The translations under genes were made by a program, and so were the position numbers. 64,000 bases of DNA from Rheinheimera sp. MM224 (GTDB lineage: Bacteria > Pseudomonadota > Gammaproteobacteria > Enterobacterales > Alteromonadaceae): assembly GCF_947090785.1 (NCBI RefSeq), contig NZ_OX352320.1, positions 3,089,001 through 3,153,000 on the forward strand, read 5' to 3'. Shown in pieces: positions 44,019 through 53,541 of the stretch. Each line of letters begins with the position of its first letter. Positions within the stretch are counted from its first letter, which is position 1. The notes under the pieces are model-generated. The model had not been told where the DNA came from. It ran no database searches and saw only the letters and a program-made list of their open reading frames with translations.

Positions 44019-44250
44019 AAAGCAGCAATTAAAGCTGGCTGTCCTGACAGAACAAAGCCAGCTACAGCAGCAGGAATTGCTGCTCAGAAAACAGCAACTG
44101 TCGCAAAGTGCCTTGGCATTTATAGGCTCTACACCCGGCTTGATATTGAGTTTTAGCGTCGGTTGCCTGTTTCAGCTGCGCCACAACAGCGTAGTCAAAG
44201 TGATGCGCAGTGTGGTCGGTTTTCGCTGGATCACAAAACTGATTGGCTAG
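43996..44250 (+). CDS. YqjK-like small protein
   Basis: An 84-residue protein: a coiled-coil-like glutamine/leucine stretch (QLKLAVLTEQSQLQQQELL), a short hydrophobic segment (LAFIGSTPGLILSFSVGCLF) and a basic tail. By position and layout it is the YqjK counterpart. The ATG at 43996 has GGAGG six bases upstream, inside the end of the YqjE-like gene. Confidence 0.65.
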   Translation: MLIQQLIRKQQLKLAVLTEQSQLQQQELLLRKQQLSQSALAFIGSTPGLILSFSVGCLFQLRHNSVVKVMRSVVGFRWITKLIG

Positions 44251-44282
44251 CGTGCCATCAGCGGAAGCAGCATAGTCAAAAG

Positions 44283-45500
44283 TTATGGCTTGCAGCTTTG
44301 TTGAAACAAAGTGCGGTTTTTCAAAGCTAAATCAGGGTAATCGGAAAATACGCCGTCTATGCCCTGTTTAAACAAGGCCTGCATTTCTTCATCAAAGCTA
44401 AAGGTGGTTTTGGCGTCTTTGGCCATTAAATAATTAGCTTCAGCCCTGAAGGTATAAGGGTGCACTTTTAAGCCCTGCTGCTGTGCAGCTTTGACAAATG
44501 GCTTTAAGGCCAGACTGTGTTTTTGATAAATACTGCTGCGCCATGGCCCTATACCTGCGGCGTAGCTGTGCACAAAGCCAAGCCCTTTCTCATTCAGTAA
44601 TGCGGAGTAATCCAGCGGTTTAGCTGCGGCAGATAAAAAGCCAGTGTCTTGCGGGTACACTGCCTTTAAATCAGCACCTTGTTGCTGGTGATAAAACACA
44701 TCATAAGGCACAGAGAAGCTGTCTTTAGGTGGTAAATAGGCTTTGTCTGTATCACCTATCAGCTGGATAAGCGGAAAGTTCAGGTTCAGCTTTGGCATCC
44801 ACTGTTGTTTTAACTCCAGCAGATTTTGTACTTCAAACGACTGAATAAAAACCCGTGCCGGATCAGTAAAGTTTAATAGCTTTAATTGCTGGATCAGCTT
44901 TTTGCTGGTATCAAGCGCTATAGGGTTACCGTCCTGGGTTTGGCCTTCATAACGAAAATAAGTCGGGTGTTTGGTTTCAATATAAAGCCCGACTTTACGG
45001 CCTGTATCGGCTTCAAACTGTGTTACCAGGCTGACAATCTCAGACAAAGTAGCAATAGAAAATTCGTCGTTATGTTCAGCACCCTGAGGACGCAGTGCTG
45101 GCAAAGGTTCACGAGCTTTTAGTTGTTTTATCTCAGCCAGAGTAAAGTCTTCGCTAAACCAGCCTGTGATTGGAATGCCATCAATACGCTTGGTGGTTTT
45201 GCGATCAGCAAACTGCGGCAATACTGCCACGTTGGTGGTATGAGTTAGGTCGTTTTCATGACGGCTGATAAGCACAGCATCTTTGGTCGGCACTAAATCC
45301 GGCTCGATAAAATCAGCGCCCATCCGCATCGCAAGTTGGTAAGCTTCCAGCGTATGCTCAGGTAAGTGGCCACTGGCTCCACGATGCGCAATCACCAGAG
45401 GAGGAGTTGCACAGTTATCCGCTGCAACAGCAAGTTCAGGGACTAAAGTCACAGGCAGCAAGCTCAGAGGCAGCAGGAAAAACCCTTTTTGTTTCAGCAT
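44283..45500 (-). CDS. glpQ: Periplasmic glycerophosphodiester phosphodiesterase
   Basis: A 405-residue exported enzyme that releases glycerol 3-phosphate from glycerophosphodiesters. The signal peptide ends near AVAAD. The TIM-barrel start VIAHRGASGHLPEHTLEAY carries the catalytic histidine; MGADFIEPDLVPTKDAVLIS and RHENDLTHTTNV provide metal ligands and the second histidine. A large insertion and the C-terminal FSDYPDLALKN match GlpQ. No glpT lies beside it. AAAGGTG precedes the ATG. Confidence 0.94.
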   Translation of the reverse strand: MLKQKGFFLLPLSLLPVTLVPELAVAADNCATPPLVIAHRGASGHLPEHTLEAYQLAMRMGADFIEPDLVPTKDAVLISRHENDLTHTTNVAVLPQFADRKTTKRIDGIPITGWFSEDFTLAEIKQLKAREPLPALRPQGAEHNDEFSIATLSEIVSLVTQFEADTGRKVGLYIETKHPTYFRYEGQTQDGNPIALDTSKKLIQQLKLLNFTDPARVFIQSFEVQNLLELKQQWMPKLNLNFPLIQLIGDTDKAYLPPKDSFSVPYDVFYHQQQGADLKAVYPQDTGFLSAAAKPLDYSALLNEKGLGFVHSYAAGIGPWRSSIYQKHSLALKPFVKAAQQQGLKVHPYTFRAEANYLMAKDAKTTFSFDEEMQALFKQGIDGVFSDYPDLALKNRTLFQQSCKP

Positions 45501-45576
45501 ATTTAGTACACCTTTTGCAAAAATTCTATCCTAAACTGCCAGAATGACACAGGTATGACAACAGAGTGCGCTGTTG

Positions 45577-46455
45577 TTACCAGCGACGCTCCTGCGCCCA
45601 AAGATAAAGGCCACTGGCCATAATGACCCCAGCACCCATCAACAAAGATAAATCCGGATACAACTGCCACAACAAGATATCAAAACCTAAACCCCAAACC
45701 AGCGCTGTGTATTCAAAAGGTGCTATCACAGAAGCCGGAGCCAAACGAAAGGCTTCGGTAATAAACACCTGACCTACAGCACCACTTAACCCCATCAGCG
45801 CAAATAACCACAGATGATCGGACGATAAAGCCACCCATTCCGGATAAGCCAAAGCTCCGGCGCCCACGCCTATCATGGTCATCAGCCAAAACACCATATT
45901 GCCGCTATTGTCGGTACGGGATAACACTCGCACCGTAATAGCTGAAATGGCATAACAAAGCGCCGACACCAAAGCCGCCAGCGCGCCTAAACTCAGTAAT
46001 TGATCGCCTTCAGGTTTTAGCATAAAGATCACAGCCAGCATGCCAATACCTATAGCCCCCCATTGGCGCAACTGCACATGCTCCCCTAAAAACCAGACTG
46101 ACATAGCGGTGATCAACAGTGGCGCAGCAAAAAAGATAGCGTAAGCATCAGAGAGCGACAGGGTCTGAATGGCATAGACAAAAGCTGACAACATCACTAT
46201 ACCAAGCACTGCCCGCAGCAGATGCAAGGACCAGCGTGAATTGAGTAAATGCTGCACTCTGTTGGTTGTTATTAACCAGCACACTATTAATGGCCAGGCG
46301 AATAAAGCCCTCAAACTGGTAATTTGCATAGGGCCATAATGCTGCGTCAGCTGCTTCATGCAGGCATCCATAGCGCAAAACATGCCAACAGCTAGCAACA
46401 TAAAGAGGATCCCCTTCGTGGGATGATCAGAAGCAGAGTGAGCCAAACTTTTCAT
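45577..46455 (-). CDS. DMT-superfamily EamA transporter
   Basis: A 292-residue ten-helix inner-membrane protein with two EamA halves (GILFMLLAVGMFCAMDACMK begins the first; LSLGALAALVSALCYAISAI the second). The family is RhaT/DMT. The substrate is unknown. The ATG at 46455 has AAAGG upstream; a form from 46482 is possible. No coupled neighbour. Confidence 0.82.
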   Translation of the reverse strand: MKSLAHSASDHPTKGILFMLLAVGMFCAMDACMKQLTQHYGPMQITSLRALFAWPLIVCWLITTNRVQHLLNSRWSLHLLRAVLGIVMLSAFVYAIQTLSLSDAYAIFFAAPLLITAMSVWFLGEHVQLRQWGAIGIGMLAVIFMLKPEGDQLLSLGALAALVSALCYAISAITVRVLSRTDNSGNMVFWLMTMIGVGAGALAYPEWVALSSDHLWLFALMGLSGAVGQVFITEAFRLAPASVIAPFEYTALVWGLGFDILLWQLYPDLSLLMGAGVIMASGLYLWAQERRW

Positions 46456-46575
46456 AACCTTTAATAACAACCTGAACAGCAAAAAGAGAAGGCGTCAGTG
46501 TTCAGAAATTCCAAAATGAAAGCAAGCCGGAAAAATGGAAAATGAGCGCCTTATTAGCGCAGAGAAGGAAACACA

Positions 46576-46677
46576 ATGATTCCCGACCCTTTCAGACTTT
46601 TTGTCATTGAGTGTAAAACTGCTGCTGAGTTGCGTTCAGATACTGATAAACTGAAGGCCATTGTTACACAGCGCTGA
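46576..46677 (+). CDS. 33-residue reading frame coupled to the glycosyltransferase
   Basis: MIPDPFRLFVIECKTAAEL... ends in TGA that shares its A with the glycosyltransferase ATG (TGATG). AAGGA lies seven bases before its ATG. It has a translated look (mixed charged and hydrophobic residues) and would couple translation to the next gene. It may be a leader peptide rather than a functional protein. Confidence 0.5.
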   Translation: MIPDPFRLFVIECKTAAELRSDTDKLKAIVTQR

Positions 46678-47654
46678 TGGACCTCCCTTTTATGCAATCC
46701 GGTGTTTTACTGTCACTTGTTGTGCCTTTTTATAATGTCGCTACTTATTTTAGCCAGTTACTGGCTTCTATCGAGGCACAGCTGACAGAGCAGGTTCAAA
46801 TTATTCTGATTTGCGACGGTGCATCCGACAGCAGCCTTGAACTTGCAGAGCAGCATATAGCAGCCTCTGCACTACCTAAATGTTACCTGCTGCTTCGCCA
46901 AGCAAACTCTGGTGTCAGCGTGGCAAGAAACCACGGCATCAAGCATGCAACTGGCGACTATATTGGATTTATTGATGCAGACGATTTAATGCTGCCGGGT
47001 TATATCCAGGCTGTATTGGACGTTATTCAGCAGCATCAGCCGGACCTGATTGAACTCGGTTATAAACGCTTTACTGATAGCGGTGTACTGAATGATGCCA
47101 AACCCCGTTATCTGCATCGCAGCTCAGGCTGGCTGACTAAAGACAAAGCTGTCACTGAGGTCTTTAAAGTAAACCAATGGTTTCCGTGGCTTAGGGTCTA
47201 TCGCAAAAAAATGGCTATGGATTTTCAGTTTCCTGCTGGTATCGCCTTTTGTGAGGATGTGATGGCTATGCCCGCTTTGTATAAGGCGGCGGAGCGCTTG
47301 TATCATTTGCGTTTACCACTTTATGGGTACCGCGAGCATCAGGCCAGTGCGTCTTTTAATGTCAAAGCTGAGCATCAGCAGCAATTACAACATTTCTTCA
47401 CAGAGCTACAGCAACAACAGGCTTATCCTGCTTTGCGTCCATTGTGGCGGCATATCTTATTGTTCCATTTAGCCTATTTGCTTTTTAAATTGCAGCTGGA
47501 TAATAAAGATCTACAGAGTTTCCCGGCCAAGCTGGATCAGAACTTCAAAGCACTTATCCGCAGATGCTGGTGGCTACCGCATTTTTCAGTACGAAAGAAA
47601 TTACAACTGGCTTTTGCGCCCTATTTCTTTAACAAGAACAGGACTAAAAGCTGA
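46677..47654 (+). CDS. Family 2 glycosyltransferase
   Basis: A 325-residue GT-A glycosyltransferase. The nucleotide-sugar strand is LLSLVVPFYNVATYF, then GVSVARNHGIKHATGDY and the DxD metal site in IGFIDADDLMLPGY. An acidic acceptor region (PAGIAFCEDVMAMPALY) follows, and the C-terminus is basic (NKNRTKS). The acceptor is unknown; no other polysaccharide genes are nearby, so it could modify lipopolysaccharide or a capsule encoded elsewhere. A 1-base stop/start overlap with a 33-residue frame suggests translational coupling. Confidence 0.88.
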   Translation: MDLPFMQSGVLLSLVVPFYNVATYFSQLLASIEAQLTEQVQIILICDGASDSSLELAEQHIAASALPKCYLLLRQANSGVSVARNHGIKHATGDYIGFIDADDLMLPGYIQAVLDVIQQHQPDLIELGYKRFTDSGVLNDAKPRYLHRSSGWLTKDKAVTEVFKVNQWFPWLRVYRKKMAMDFQFPAGIAFCEDVMAMPALYKAAERLYHLRLPLYGYREHQASASFNVKAEHQQQLQHFFTELQQQQAYPALRPLWRHILLFHLAYLLFKLQLDNKDLQSFPAKLDQNFKALIRRCWWLPHFSVRKKLQLAFAPYFFNKNRTKS

Positions 47655-47879
47655 AAAGTACAGCAATGATAAAACCAGAGGAAGCTTTGCTTTTATTGTT
47701 TTAAATCAAGGCACTGCTGTTAGAACAAGAGCACTCTTTGTGTTGTTCTCACAGTACGATGAACAGGTTGCAAAAAAGACAGGTCTTTGCGTAACCGATC
47801 CCAGCCTTGTGTACTTTGCACCTGATAACACCTCTGTCGTCAGGCGTTTTTTTGAATGCTAAATGGGTTTAAACGCAAA

Positions 47880-47910
47880 AACGGACGACCATAAAGGTCG
47901 TCCCTACAAT
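47880..47910 (-). repeat. REP-like element, GTAG plus hairpin (copy 2)
   Basis: Minus-strand order: AATT, GTAG, GGACGACC, loop TTTAT, GGTCGTCC. The stem is a perfect 8 bp and the flanks match copy 1 (AATTGTAGGG at the foot, CCG at the end). It lies 20 bases beyond the glutathione peroxidase stop and about 225 bases beyond the glycosyltransferase stop. Confidence 0.72.
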
Positions 47911-47930
47911 TTACCGTTCATTCACAGAGC

Positions 47931-48422
47931 TTATTTTGCCGCTAGAGCCTGTTGAATTTCAGTTTCTAAATCTTCAGGTTTGGTTAGCGGAGCTGCGCGT
48001 AAAATCGCCTTGCCGTCACGGCCGATCAGAAATTTCGTGAAGTTCCATTTGATAGATTCTGAGCCTAACAAACCTGGTTTTTGTTGTTTCAGGTTTTTAA
48101 ATAAAGGCGAAGCATCCGGGCCATTGACGTCAATTTTGGCGAACATTGGGAAAGACACACCATAGTTCAATTCACAAAACTCACTGATTGTGCTTTCATT
48201 GCCCTGCTCTTGCTTACCAAACTGGTTGCAAGGGAAACCTAATATTTCCAGGCCCTGATCTTTGTATTTCTTATACAACTCTTCTAAGCCTTTGTACTGC
48301 GGCGTAAAACCACATTTGCTGGCTGTATTCACAATCAGCAGCACCTTGCCCTGATAGTCTTTTAACTCAACCGGCTGGCCTTTGATATTGGTGACTGCTA
48401 AATCAAAAATTGGGTTCGACAT
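47931..48422 (-). CDS. Glutathione peroxidase family thiol peroxidase
   Basis: A 163-residue enzyme reducing peroxides, related to E. coli BtuE. The peroxidatic cysteine is in TASKCGFTPQYKG, the glutamine in FPCNQFGKQEQG and the tryptophan-asparagine pair in KWNFTKFLI, completing the usual tetrad. Bacterial members mostly use thioredoxin rather than glutathione. GAGGAA seven bases upstream fixes the ATG at 48422. A perfect palindrome matching the ohrR operator lies 73-96 bases before this start, so peroxide control by OhrR is likely. Confidence 0.92.
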   Translation of the reverse strand: MSNPIFDLAVTNIKGQPVELKDYQGKVLLIVNTASKCGFTPQYKGLEELYKKYKDQGLEILGFPCNQFGKQEQGNESTISEFCELNYGVSFPMFAKIDVNGPDASPLFKNLKQQKPGLLGSESIKWNFTKFLIGRDGKAILRAAPLTKPEDLETEIQQALAAK

Positions 48423-48494
48423 TGGATATTCCTCTGTAGCGCCCTGATGTTCGGGCTGCACTGTTCGACTGAAAGTTCAAACATAATGCCTAAC

Positions 48495-48518
48495 AATTAA
48501 ATTGCATGCAATTTAATT
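48495..48518. promoter_or_regulatory. Perfect palindrome, probable second OhrR site
   Basis: A 24-bp perfect palindrome with core AAATTGCATGCAATTT, between the glutathione peroxidase start (48422) and the exbD stop (48565). It is identical at 19 of 24 positions to the ohrR-proximal site at 8767-8790. Upstream only of the peroxidase, as exbD ends toward it. Confidence 0.72.
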
Positions 48519-48564
48519 TTATCGATGTAACTTATGAAAAAAACCGAACAGCGAAACAACACGC

Positions 48565-48978
48565 TTAGCTGGCTGGTTCGCTGATAAAGCCTAACTTCAA
48601 TAAACCCGATTGCTGCACAGCGGCCATAGTTTTGAGTACATGTTCATAAGGTGCGGCTTTATCACCCCGTATATGCACTTCGGGTTGCGGTTGTTTTTGT
48701 GCTTGTTCAGAGAGTTTCAGTTCAAGCGCAGCCGCATCAATAGGCGCGTCGTCCCAAAATACGGCACCATCTGCTTTTACTGTTAAAGTGACAGTTTGAG
48801 GTTTAATTTCCTGCTTTTCATTGCTGACACGAGGTAAATCCACCTTCACGCTATGCGTTAATACCGGCACTGTGATAATAAAAATAATCAGCAGCACCAG
48901 CATCACGTCGACCAGCGGTGTCATATTAATTTCGCTCATCACTTCATTATCTGAATCAAAACCGCCACCAAAAGCCAT
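48565..48978 (-). CDS. exbD: ExbD energy-transducing membrane protein
   Basis: A 137-residue inner-membrane protein with one N-terminal span (VDVMLVLLIIFIITVPVL) and a periplasmic domain. The family phrase SEINMTPLVDVMLVLLIIF includes the essential aspartate in the membrane. It uses proton motive force with ExbB to energise TonB. Its ATG immediately follows the exbB stop (TAAATG), with AAAGGAGG upstream. Last gene of the iron unit. Confidence 0.96.
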   Translation of the reverse strand: MAFGGGFDSDNEVMSEINMTPLVDVMLVLLIIFIITVPVLTHSVKVDLPRVSNEKQEIKPQTVTLTVKADGAVFWDDAPIDAAALELKLSEQAQKQPQPEVHIRGDKAAPYEHVLKTMAAVQQSGLLKLGFISEPAS

Positions 48979-49707
48979 TTATTTTGCCTCCTTTAATGGC
49001 ACTACCACTTTGCTGCTTTTTGGCGCTGCGCCCGTCAGAAAATAGGCGTGTAGTTGATGAGCAAAACGATGCATTTTATTCAAAACGTCTTTGTTGCCAC
49101 GTTGCAAAGCGTTGTAACCAAGCACAGCAGGAATAGCCACCGCCAGACCAAAAGCCGTCATGATCAGCGCTTCGCCAACAGGTCCAGCGACTTTGTCGAT
49201 GCTGGCTTGTCCCGACACGCCAATACCCACCAGTGCATGATAAATACCCCAGACGGTGCCAAACAAACCGACAAAAGGCGCTGTTGAGCCGACAGAAGCC
49301 AGAATGGCCAGGCCCTTTTGCATCTGCTCAGCGCTTTCATCTATAGCGCCACGCAGGCAGGAGGTCAGCCACTCAGTTAAGGGTAAATTACCGTGTAAAT
49401 CCTGCTGATGGCTTTGGTGATGGTCCAAAGCCGCCTGACCTTCATCCGCCATATAACGGAAGGGATTCATAGGCCCTGTAGCAGAGTCAGCAGAACTTAA
49501 AATCCGCAAACCTTCGGTAAAACTGTGAGCATGCCAGAAATCATTGCTGGCTCTGCTGATGCGTTTTAAGCGCCATAAACTGATAGCCCGGATCACAATC
49601 ACAGACCAACTGGCGACCGACATCAGCAACAGCATCACAGCCACAGCTTTGATAACAAAGTCACCTTGTGCCCAGAGTGCGGCAACGCCATAGGGATTTT
49701 CTTGCAT
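48979..49707 (-). CDS. exbB: ExbB energy-transducing membrane protein
   Basis: A 242-residue three-span inner-membrane protein (MotA/TolQ/ExbB family). Spans: VIKAVAVMLLLMSVASWSVI, LAILASVGSTAPFVGLFGTV and KVAGPVGEALIMTAFGLAVA; the typical GTVWGIYHALVGIG follows the second. Forms the proton channel with ExbD. It lies 10 bases after tonB and directly before exbD. Confidence 0.96.
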   Translation of the reverse strand: MQENPYGVAALWAQGDFVIKAVAVMLLLMSVASWSVIVIRAISLWRLKRISRASNDFWHAHSFTEGLRILSSADSATGPMNPFRYMADEGQAALDHHQSHQQDLHGNLPLTEWLTSCLRGAIDESAEQMQKGLAILASVGSTAPFVGLFGTVWGIYHALVGIGVSGQASIDKVAGPVGEALIMTAFGLAVAIPAVLGYNALQRGNKDVLNKMHRFAHQLHAYFLTGAAPKSSKVVVPLKEAK

Positions 49708-49717
49708 GATTTACTCG

Positions 49718-50392
49718 CTAATTAATTGAATTTAAATTAAAAACTACAGGCTGCACAAACCAGTAATCTATCGGCTGGCCCAGTTTCAGCGCAGGTTGAT
49801 AAGTCCAGCCGCGCACCGCGTTTAATGCCGATTGATCCAGTCGAGCAAAACCCGAACTTTGTTTCAGTTTTAACTGCCCTACTTTGCCGTTTTTCAGCAC
49901 CAACACCTGTAAATAGACTGTGCCTTGCTCTTTCAAACGACGCGATAAGGTCGGATAAAGTGGCGCTTTGTTCAGTGCTTTATTGGCAGAGGCCACTGGT
50001 GGAGTTGCTTGAGGTTCAGGTTCTGATGCCTTAGTAGCAGCTTTGCTTTTTACAGCTTGCGCCACAGGTTCTGGTGCACTGACAGCTTTAGGTGAAGCTT
50101 CAGCAACAGGAGCTGGTATTACCGGAGCTGGTTTTGGCTTAGCCACTGCTTTTTTAGCTTCAGCTTTTTTCTGTTTCAGCGGTTTGGGTTTTGGCTTTTT
50201 AACAGGTTCAGGCTGAATTGGCTTAGGTTTAGGTTTTTCTGGTTGTGGTGCTACCGGAGCCGGAATAATAACCCCTTCAATAGCTTTTTCGACCGCTTTG
50301 ACTTGAGGTTCACTGGTTTGACTAACCACAGCAGCAATCAAACTTAAGTGCACCATCAGCACCATTAAAAACAACGAGACAGATCGTTTCAC
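49718..50392 (-). CDS. tonB: TonB energy-transducing protein
   Basis: A 224-residue protein anchored by an N-terminal span ([19 protein letters not shown]), with a long proline/lysine/alanine-rich linker ([17 protein letters not shown] and similar) and a C-terminal TonB domain ([40 protein letters not shown]). It transmits energy to the outer-membrane receptors. The start is GTG and overlaps the piuC stop by four bases (GTGA). Confidence 0.95.
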   Translation of the reverse strand: MKRSVSLFLMVLMVHLSLIAAVVSQTSEPQVKAVEKAIEGVIIPAPVAPQPEKPKPKPIQPEPVKKPKPKPLKQKKAEAKKAVAKPKPAPVIPAPVAEASPKAVSAPEPVAQAVKSKAATKASEPEPQATPPVASANKALNKAPLYPTLSRRLKEQGTVYLQVLVLKNGKVGQLKLKQSSGFARLDQSALNAVRGWTYQPALKLGQPIDYWFVQPVVFNLNSIN

Positions 50393-51069
50393 AGCTCAGC
50401 CCATAAACGCACTAAGTTATGATAATGCCCGGTCAGCGCCAGCACTTCTGCCGTGTCGCCATGCTGTGAGCGTAGCTGTTGTATGGTTTGATCCAGTTCA
50501 AATAACATAGAACGCTGTTGATCATTACGCACCATACTTTGGGTCCAGAAAAAGCTGCATACCCGCTCGCCACTGGTCACAGGCAATACCTGATGCAAAC
50601 TGCTGGACGGGTATAAAATCAAATCTCCGGCCGGCAGCTTAATTTCATGCAAACCAAAGGTATCCATGATTTGCAACTCGCCACCCTGATAGTCATCAGG
50701 CTCAGACAAAAATAAGGTCGAGGACAAGTCTGTTCTTAAACTCAAACCAGAATCAGGCAAACCGCGGATAGCTCCGTCGACATGTAATCCATAATGTTCA
50801 CCGCCCTGATAGCTGTTAAATAAAGGAGGTACTGTGCGAAGCGGAATGGCAGCAGCCATAAAAAGCGGGTGCTGATACAAGGCTTGTAAAATTACAGCAC
50901 CCAACTGTTTCGCCAGTGGGGATTCAATGGGTAACTGTTTATTTTGTTTAACCAAGGCACCTTGTGGCCCAACGGTAGCACGACCGTCAGTCCAGTCTGC
51001 TGCATCAAGCAACTGCCTGAATTGTGCCACTTGGGCTTTGCTTAGAACTTCCGGTATATGGATTAACAT
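50389..51069 (-). CDS. piuC: Fe(II)/2-oxoglutarate dioxygenase PiuC/YbiX
   Basis: A 226-residue PKHD-type hydroxylase. The iron ligands are seen as [12 protein letters not shown] (His-x-Asp) and [14 protein letters not shown] (distal His), with ER/arginine for 2-oxoglutarate. Family members accompany catecholate receptors and are thought to help release iron. It directly follows the fiu-type gene on the same strand, as in E. coli fiu-ybiX. The ATG at 51069 gives [14 protein letters not shown], the usual family start. Its stop overlaps tonB. Confidence 0.93.
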   Translation of the reverse strand: MLIHIPEVLSKAQVAQFRQLLDAADWTDGRATVGPQGALVKQNKQLPIESPLAKQLGAVILQALYQHPLFMAAAIPLRTVPPLFNSYQGGEHYGLHVDGAIRGLPDSGLSLRTDLSSTLFLSEPDDYQGGELQIMDTFGLHEIKLPAGDLILYPSSSLHQVLPVTSGERVCSFFWTQSMVRNDQQRSMLFELDQTIQQLRSQHGDTAEVLALTGHYHNLVRLWAEL

Positions 51070-51082
51070 GCTGAAATCCCGC

Positions 51083-51109
51083 AAAGGGCCTCAATCATGA
51101 GGCCCTTTT
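51083..51109. terminator. Hairpin between the receptor and piuC
   Basis: An 11-bp stem (AAAGGGCCTCA / TGAGGCCCTTT) with a four-base loop between the fiu-type stop and the piuC start on the minus strand. The T-run is only short on that strand, so partial termination would lower expression of piuC-tonB-exbBD relative to the receptor. Confidence 0.6.
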
Positions 51110-51115
51110 ATTGTT

Positions 51116-53464
51116 TTAGAACTGTACATTGACACCCAAACGGAATGAACGTGGTGTGCCCAGATAATAACGCGAGCCACCGTTGTTTAGAGCTGACATA
51201 TATTCCTCATCTAACAGGTTATATACGTTCAACTGCACATCCACATAAGGCGTTACAGGATAAGAAGCCATCGCATCTACGACCCAGTATTCAGGTACTT
51301 CAACCACTGAAGTCTTCGCCAGATTTACAGTAGTGCTGCTGGAACGGGAGACTGTATCAACATAACGCACGCCGCCACCTAAAGTCAGACCTATTGGCAA
51401 CTCATAGGTATTCCACAAGGTGAAGGTCACTTCAGGTGTCCACTGGATTACACCGCCATCTGTAGGGTTGGTACCTGCCTGATTACCGCGGGTAATCTCA
51501 GAGTCCATGTAAGCAGCACCTGCGCTAATTTGCCAGGCTGAGGTGATAGCTCCCACCACACCTAACTCAATACCACGCACCTGACGCTCACCGACTTGCA
51601 GTGCAGTGCCATCCGGATCCGTGGCAATTTCGTTTTCGTTAGTGCTTTCAAACACCGCAGCTGTTACAGCCAGTTTTTCATTCAGCAGATCCCACTTAGT
51701 ACCCAACTCTAAATTAGTACCTTTTTGTGGATCCAGATTTGGATTATTGATGTTGTTTGCGGTTTCACTCAACGTGAAGTTAGCGCCGCCCGGTGGTAAC
51801 TGGCTGGTGGCGTAGGACAAATACGCACTGCCGTTTGCTGCAGGTTTATATAACGCACCCAATTTGTAACTGGCCAGATTGTCTGATGCTTCTACAGCAG
51901 AACCGAGCTTAGTGCCTACAGGAATATTCTGTGGTGTTGAGGTACCCTGAATAGTCACTGTATCGGTTTCAGTTTTGTAGTGCTCAAAACGCGCACTGGC
52001 GTTTAATTGCCACTGCTCGTTTAAATGAATAGTGTCAAGTACATAGATACCCGAAGTTAAAGTACTGCCATCAGTGCTGGCGCCGGTATGAACCGGATTA
52101 ACAAAAGCATCATCCGTACTTGGGTTGTACAAGTTAGCGGCCACCTGAGTAGTGCCAGCTGGTAAAGCCAGGGTATTGTTACGCTGACTCTCATAAATAA
52201 ATTCGATACCAGAGCTGATATCGTGCGTCAGGCCTGCCATTTCTACAGAAGTTGTCAATTGGGTCTGGTTGGTTAAGATCTGGTTTCGTTGATCTTTACC
52301 CTGACGGCTGCGGGAAATGGTCCAGTCAGCAGGATCTGCGATAGCTACCGCAGCAGCACCAGTGCCCGTTGTCGTCGTAATGGCATTCACACCAGTCAGT
52401 AAATAATCCTGGGTGGATTGACCGAAACGTGACGTGTTGCGGATGGTAGTTTTATCGTTTAAGTCATGCTCAATTTTGGCTGTGACCATAGTAGCTTTGA
52501 CATCGTCAAAGTCATTTTTAGAACCGTAAAAATTGCTGGTATCCACAGGAGCCAGTGTTTTACCGGCATTTGGGCCACCATTGGGGAAATTTGTACTTGG
52601 GTCGGCATCAAAAGCAGCATTGTAGTAACCTTCCAAACCTACTGTTGGAATACCACCGTCTGGCAAATTCTTTTGATCGACATGGAACAGATTTAAATAA
52701 GCACGGGTTGTTGTACCTAAACCTAAAGCTAAAGAGGTGGCGATACCGGTTTTGTCATCTTCCACTTCATCACGATCTACGACACCTGAATCTTGCTTAA
52801 GCAGATTCACCCGAATGGCAGAAGTATCAGACAACTGGCGATTCAAATCTACAGTGGCTCTTTTGTGAGAACCAGAACCTAAAGTCAGATTGCCTGTAGT
52901 GAATTCTTCTTGTGTAGCTTGCTTGCTTGATAAGTTGATATAACCAGAGGACGAACCACGGCCATTGTCAGCACCTGCAGGGCCTTTAGCGATTTCAACT
53001 TGTTCAGTATTAAAAGTATCGCGGCTGATGGTACCTAAATCACGGATACTGTCGACAAAAATACTGCCCTGAGTATCAAAACCACGCATAAAAATCGAAT
53101 CACCAGTGGCGGTGTTACCATTTTCACCCATCAGCATAGTGATACCAGGTGTATTGCGTAAGGTATCGGATAAGGTGGTTGCAGCCTGTTGCTGGAACAA
53201 CTCTTTTTTCACCACAACCAGAGTTTGTGGTGTGTTCACCAAAGGCTGAGTCAGCTTGGTTGAACTTGCTTTTTCAGCTTTGTATTTTGCTTCCACTGCA
53301 TCTGCTGTAACAACCACAGCGTCCAGTTGAGTGTCATTTTGCGTTGCAGTATTTTGTTGATCAGCTGTTGCTGTTGCCGGTAACGCCAAAGCGAAAGCTG
53401 AAGCTAACAAAGTGGTATTAAAACGGGCCACCTGCTGATGCTTTTTAGCGGTGATAAAAGCCAT
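51116..53464 (-). CDS. fiu: TonB-dependent catecholate siderophore receptor (Fiu-like)
   Basis: A 782-residue outer-membrane receptor. After the signal peptide comes the TonB box and plug (LDAVVVTADAVEAKYKAEK, TPQTLVVVKKELF, SIFMRGFDTQGSIFVD), then a 22-strand barrel ending GVNVQF. The N-terminal LVNTPQTLVVVKKEL and following text match Fiu/FiuA receptors for catechol siderophores and monomeric catechols. AAGGA precedes the ATG. A Fur-like box lies about 80 bases upstream. It leads the piuC-tonB-exbB-exbD run. Confidence 0.9.
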   Translation of the reverse strand: MAFITAKKHQQVARFNTTLLASAFALALPATATADQQNTATQNDTQLDAVVVTADAVEAKYKAEKASSTKLTQPLVNTPQTLVVVKKELFQQQAATTLSDTLRNTPGITMLMGENGNTATGDSIFMRGFDTQGSIFVDSIRDLGTISRDTFNTEQVEIAKGPAGADNGRGSSSGYINLSSKQATQEEFTTGNLTLGSGSHKRATVDLNRQLSDTSAIRVNLLKQDSGVVDRDEVEDDKTGIATSLALGLGTTTRAYLNLFHVDQKNLPDGGIPTVGLEGYYNAAFDADPSTNFPNGGPNAGKTLAPVDTSNFYGSKNDFDDVKATMVTAKIEHDLNDKTTIRNTSRFGQSTQDYLLTGVNAITTTTGTGAAAVAIADPADWTISRSRQGKDQRNQILTNQTQLTTSVEMAGLTHDISSGIEFIYESQRNNTLALPAGTTQVAANLYNPSTDDAFVNPVHTGASTDGSTLTSGIYVLDTIHLNEQWQLNASARFEHYKTETDTVTIQGTSTPQNIPVGTKLGSAVEASDNLASYKLGALYKPAANGSAYLSYATSQLPPGGANFTLSETANNINNPNLDPQKGTNLELGTKWDLLNEKLAVTAAVFESTNENEIATDPDGTALQVGERQVRGIELGVVGAITSAWQISAGAAYMDSEITRGNQAGTNPTDGGVIQWTPEVTFTLWNTYELPIGLTLGGGVRYVDTVSRSSSTTVNLAKTSVVEVPEYWVVDAMASYPVTPYVDVQLNVYNLLDEEYMSALNNGGSRYYLGTPRSFRLGVNVQF

Positions 53465-53541
53465 CGAATAAAGTCCTTCTATGAAAATAGAGTGTTAACA
53501 ACAAGGTTTTCGGTATCGGCGCTGATCCTGCTGCGCATGCT

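Noticed and set aside
47614..47862. An 82-residue frame after the glycosyltransferase
   Set aside because: Starts inside the glycosyltransferase in another frame, has no ribosome site and no protein-like pattern.
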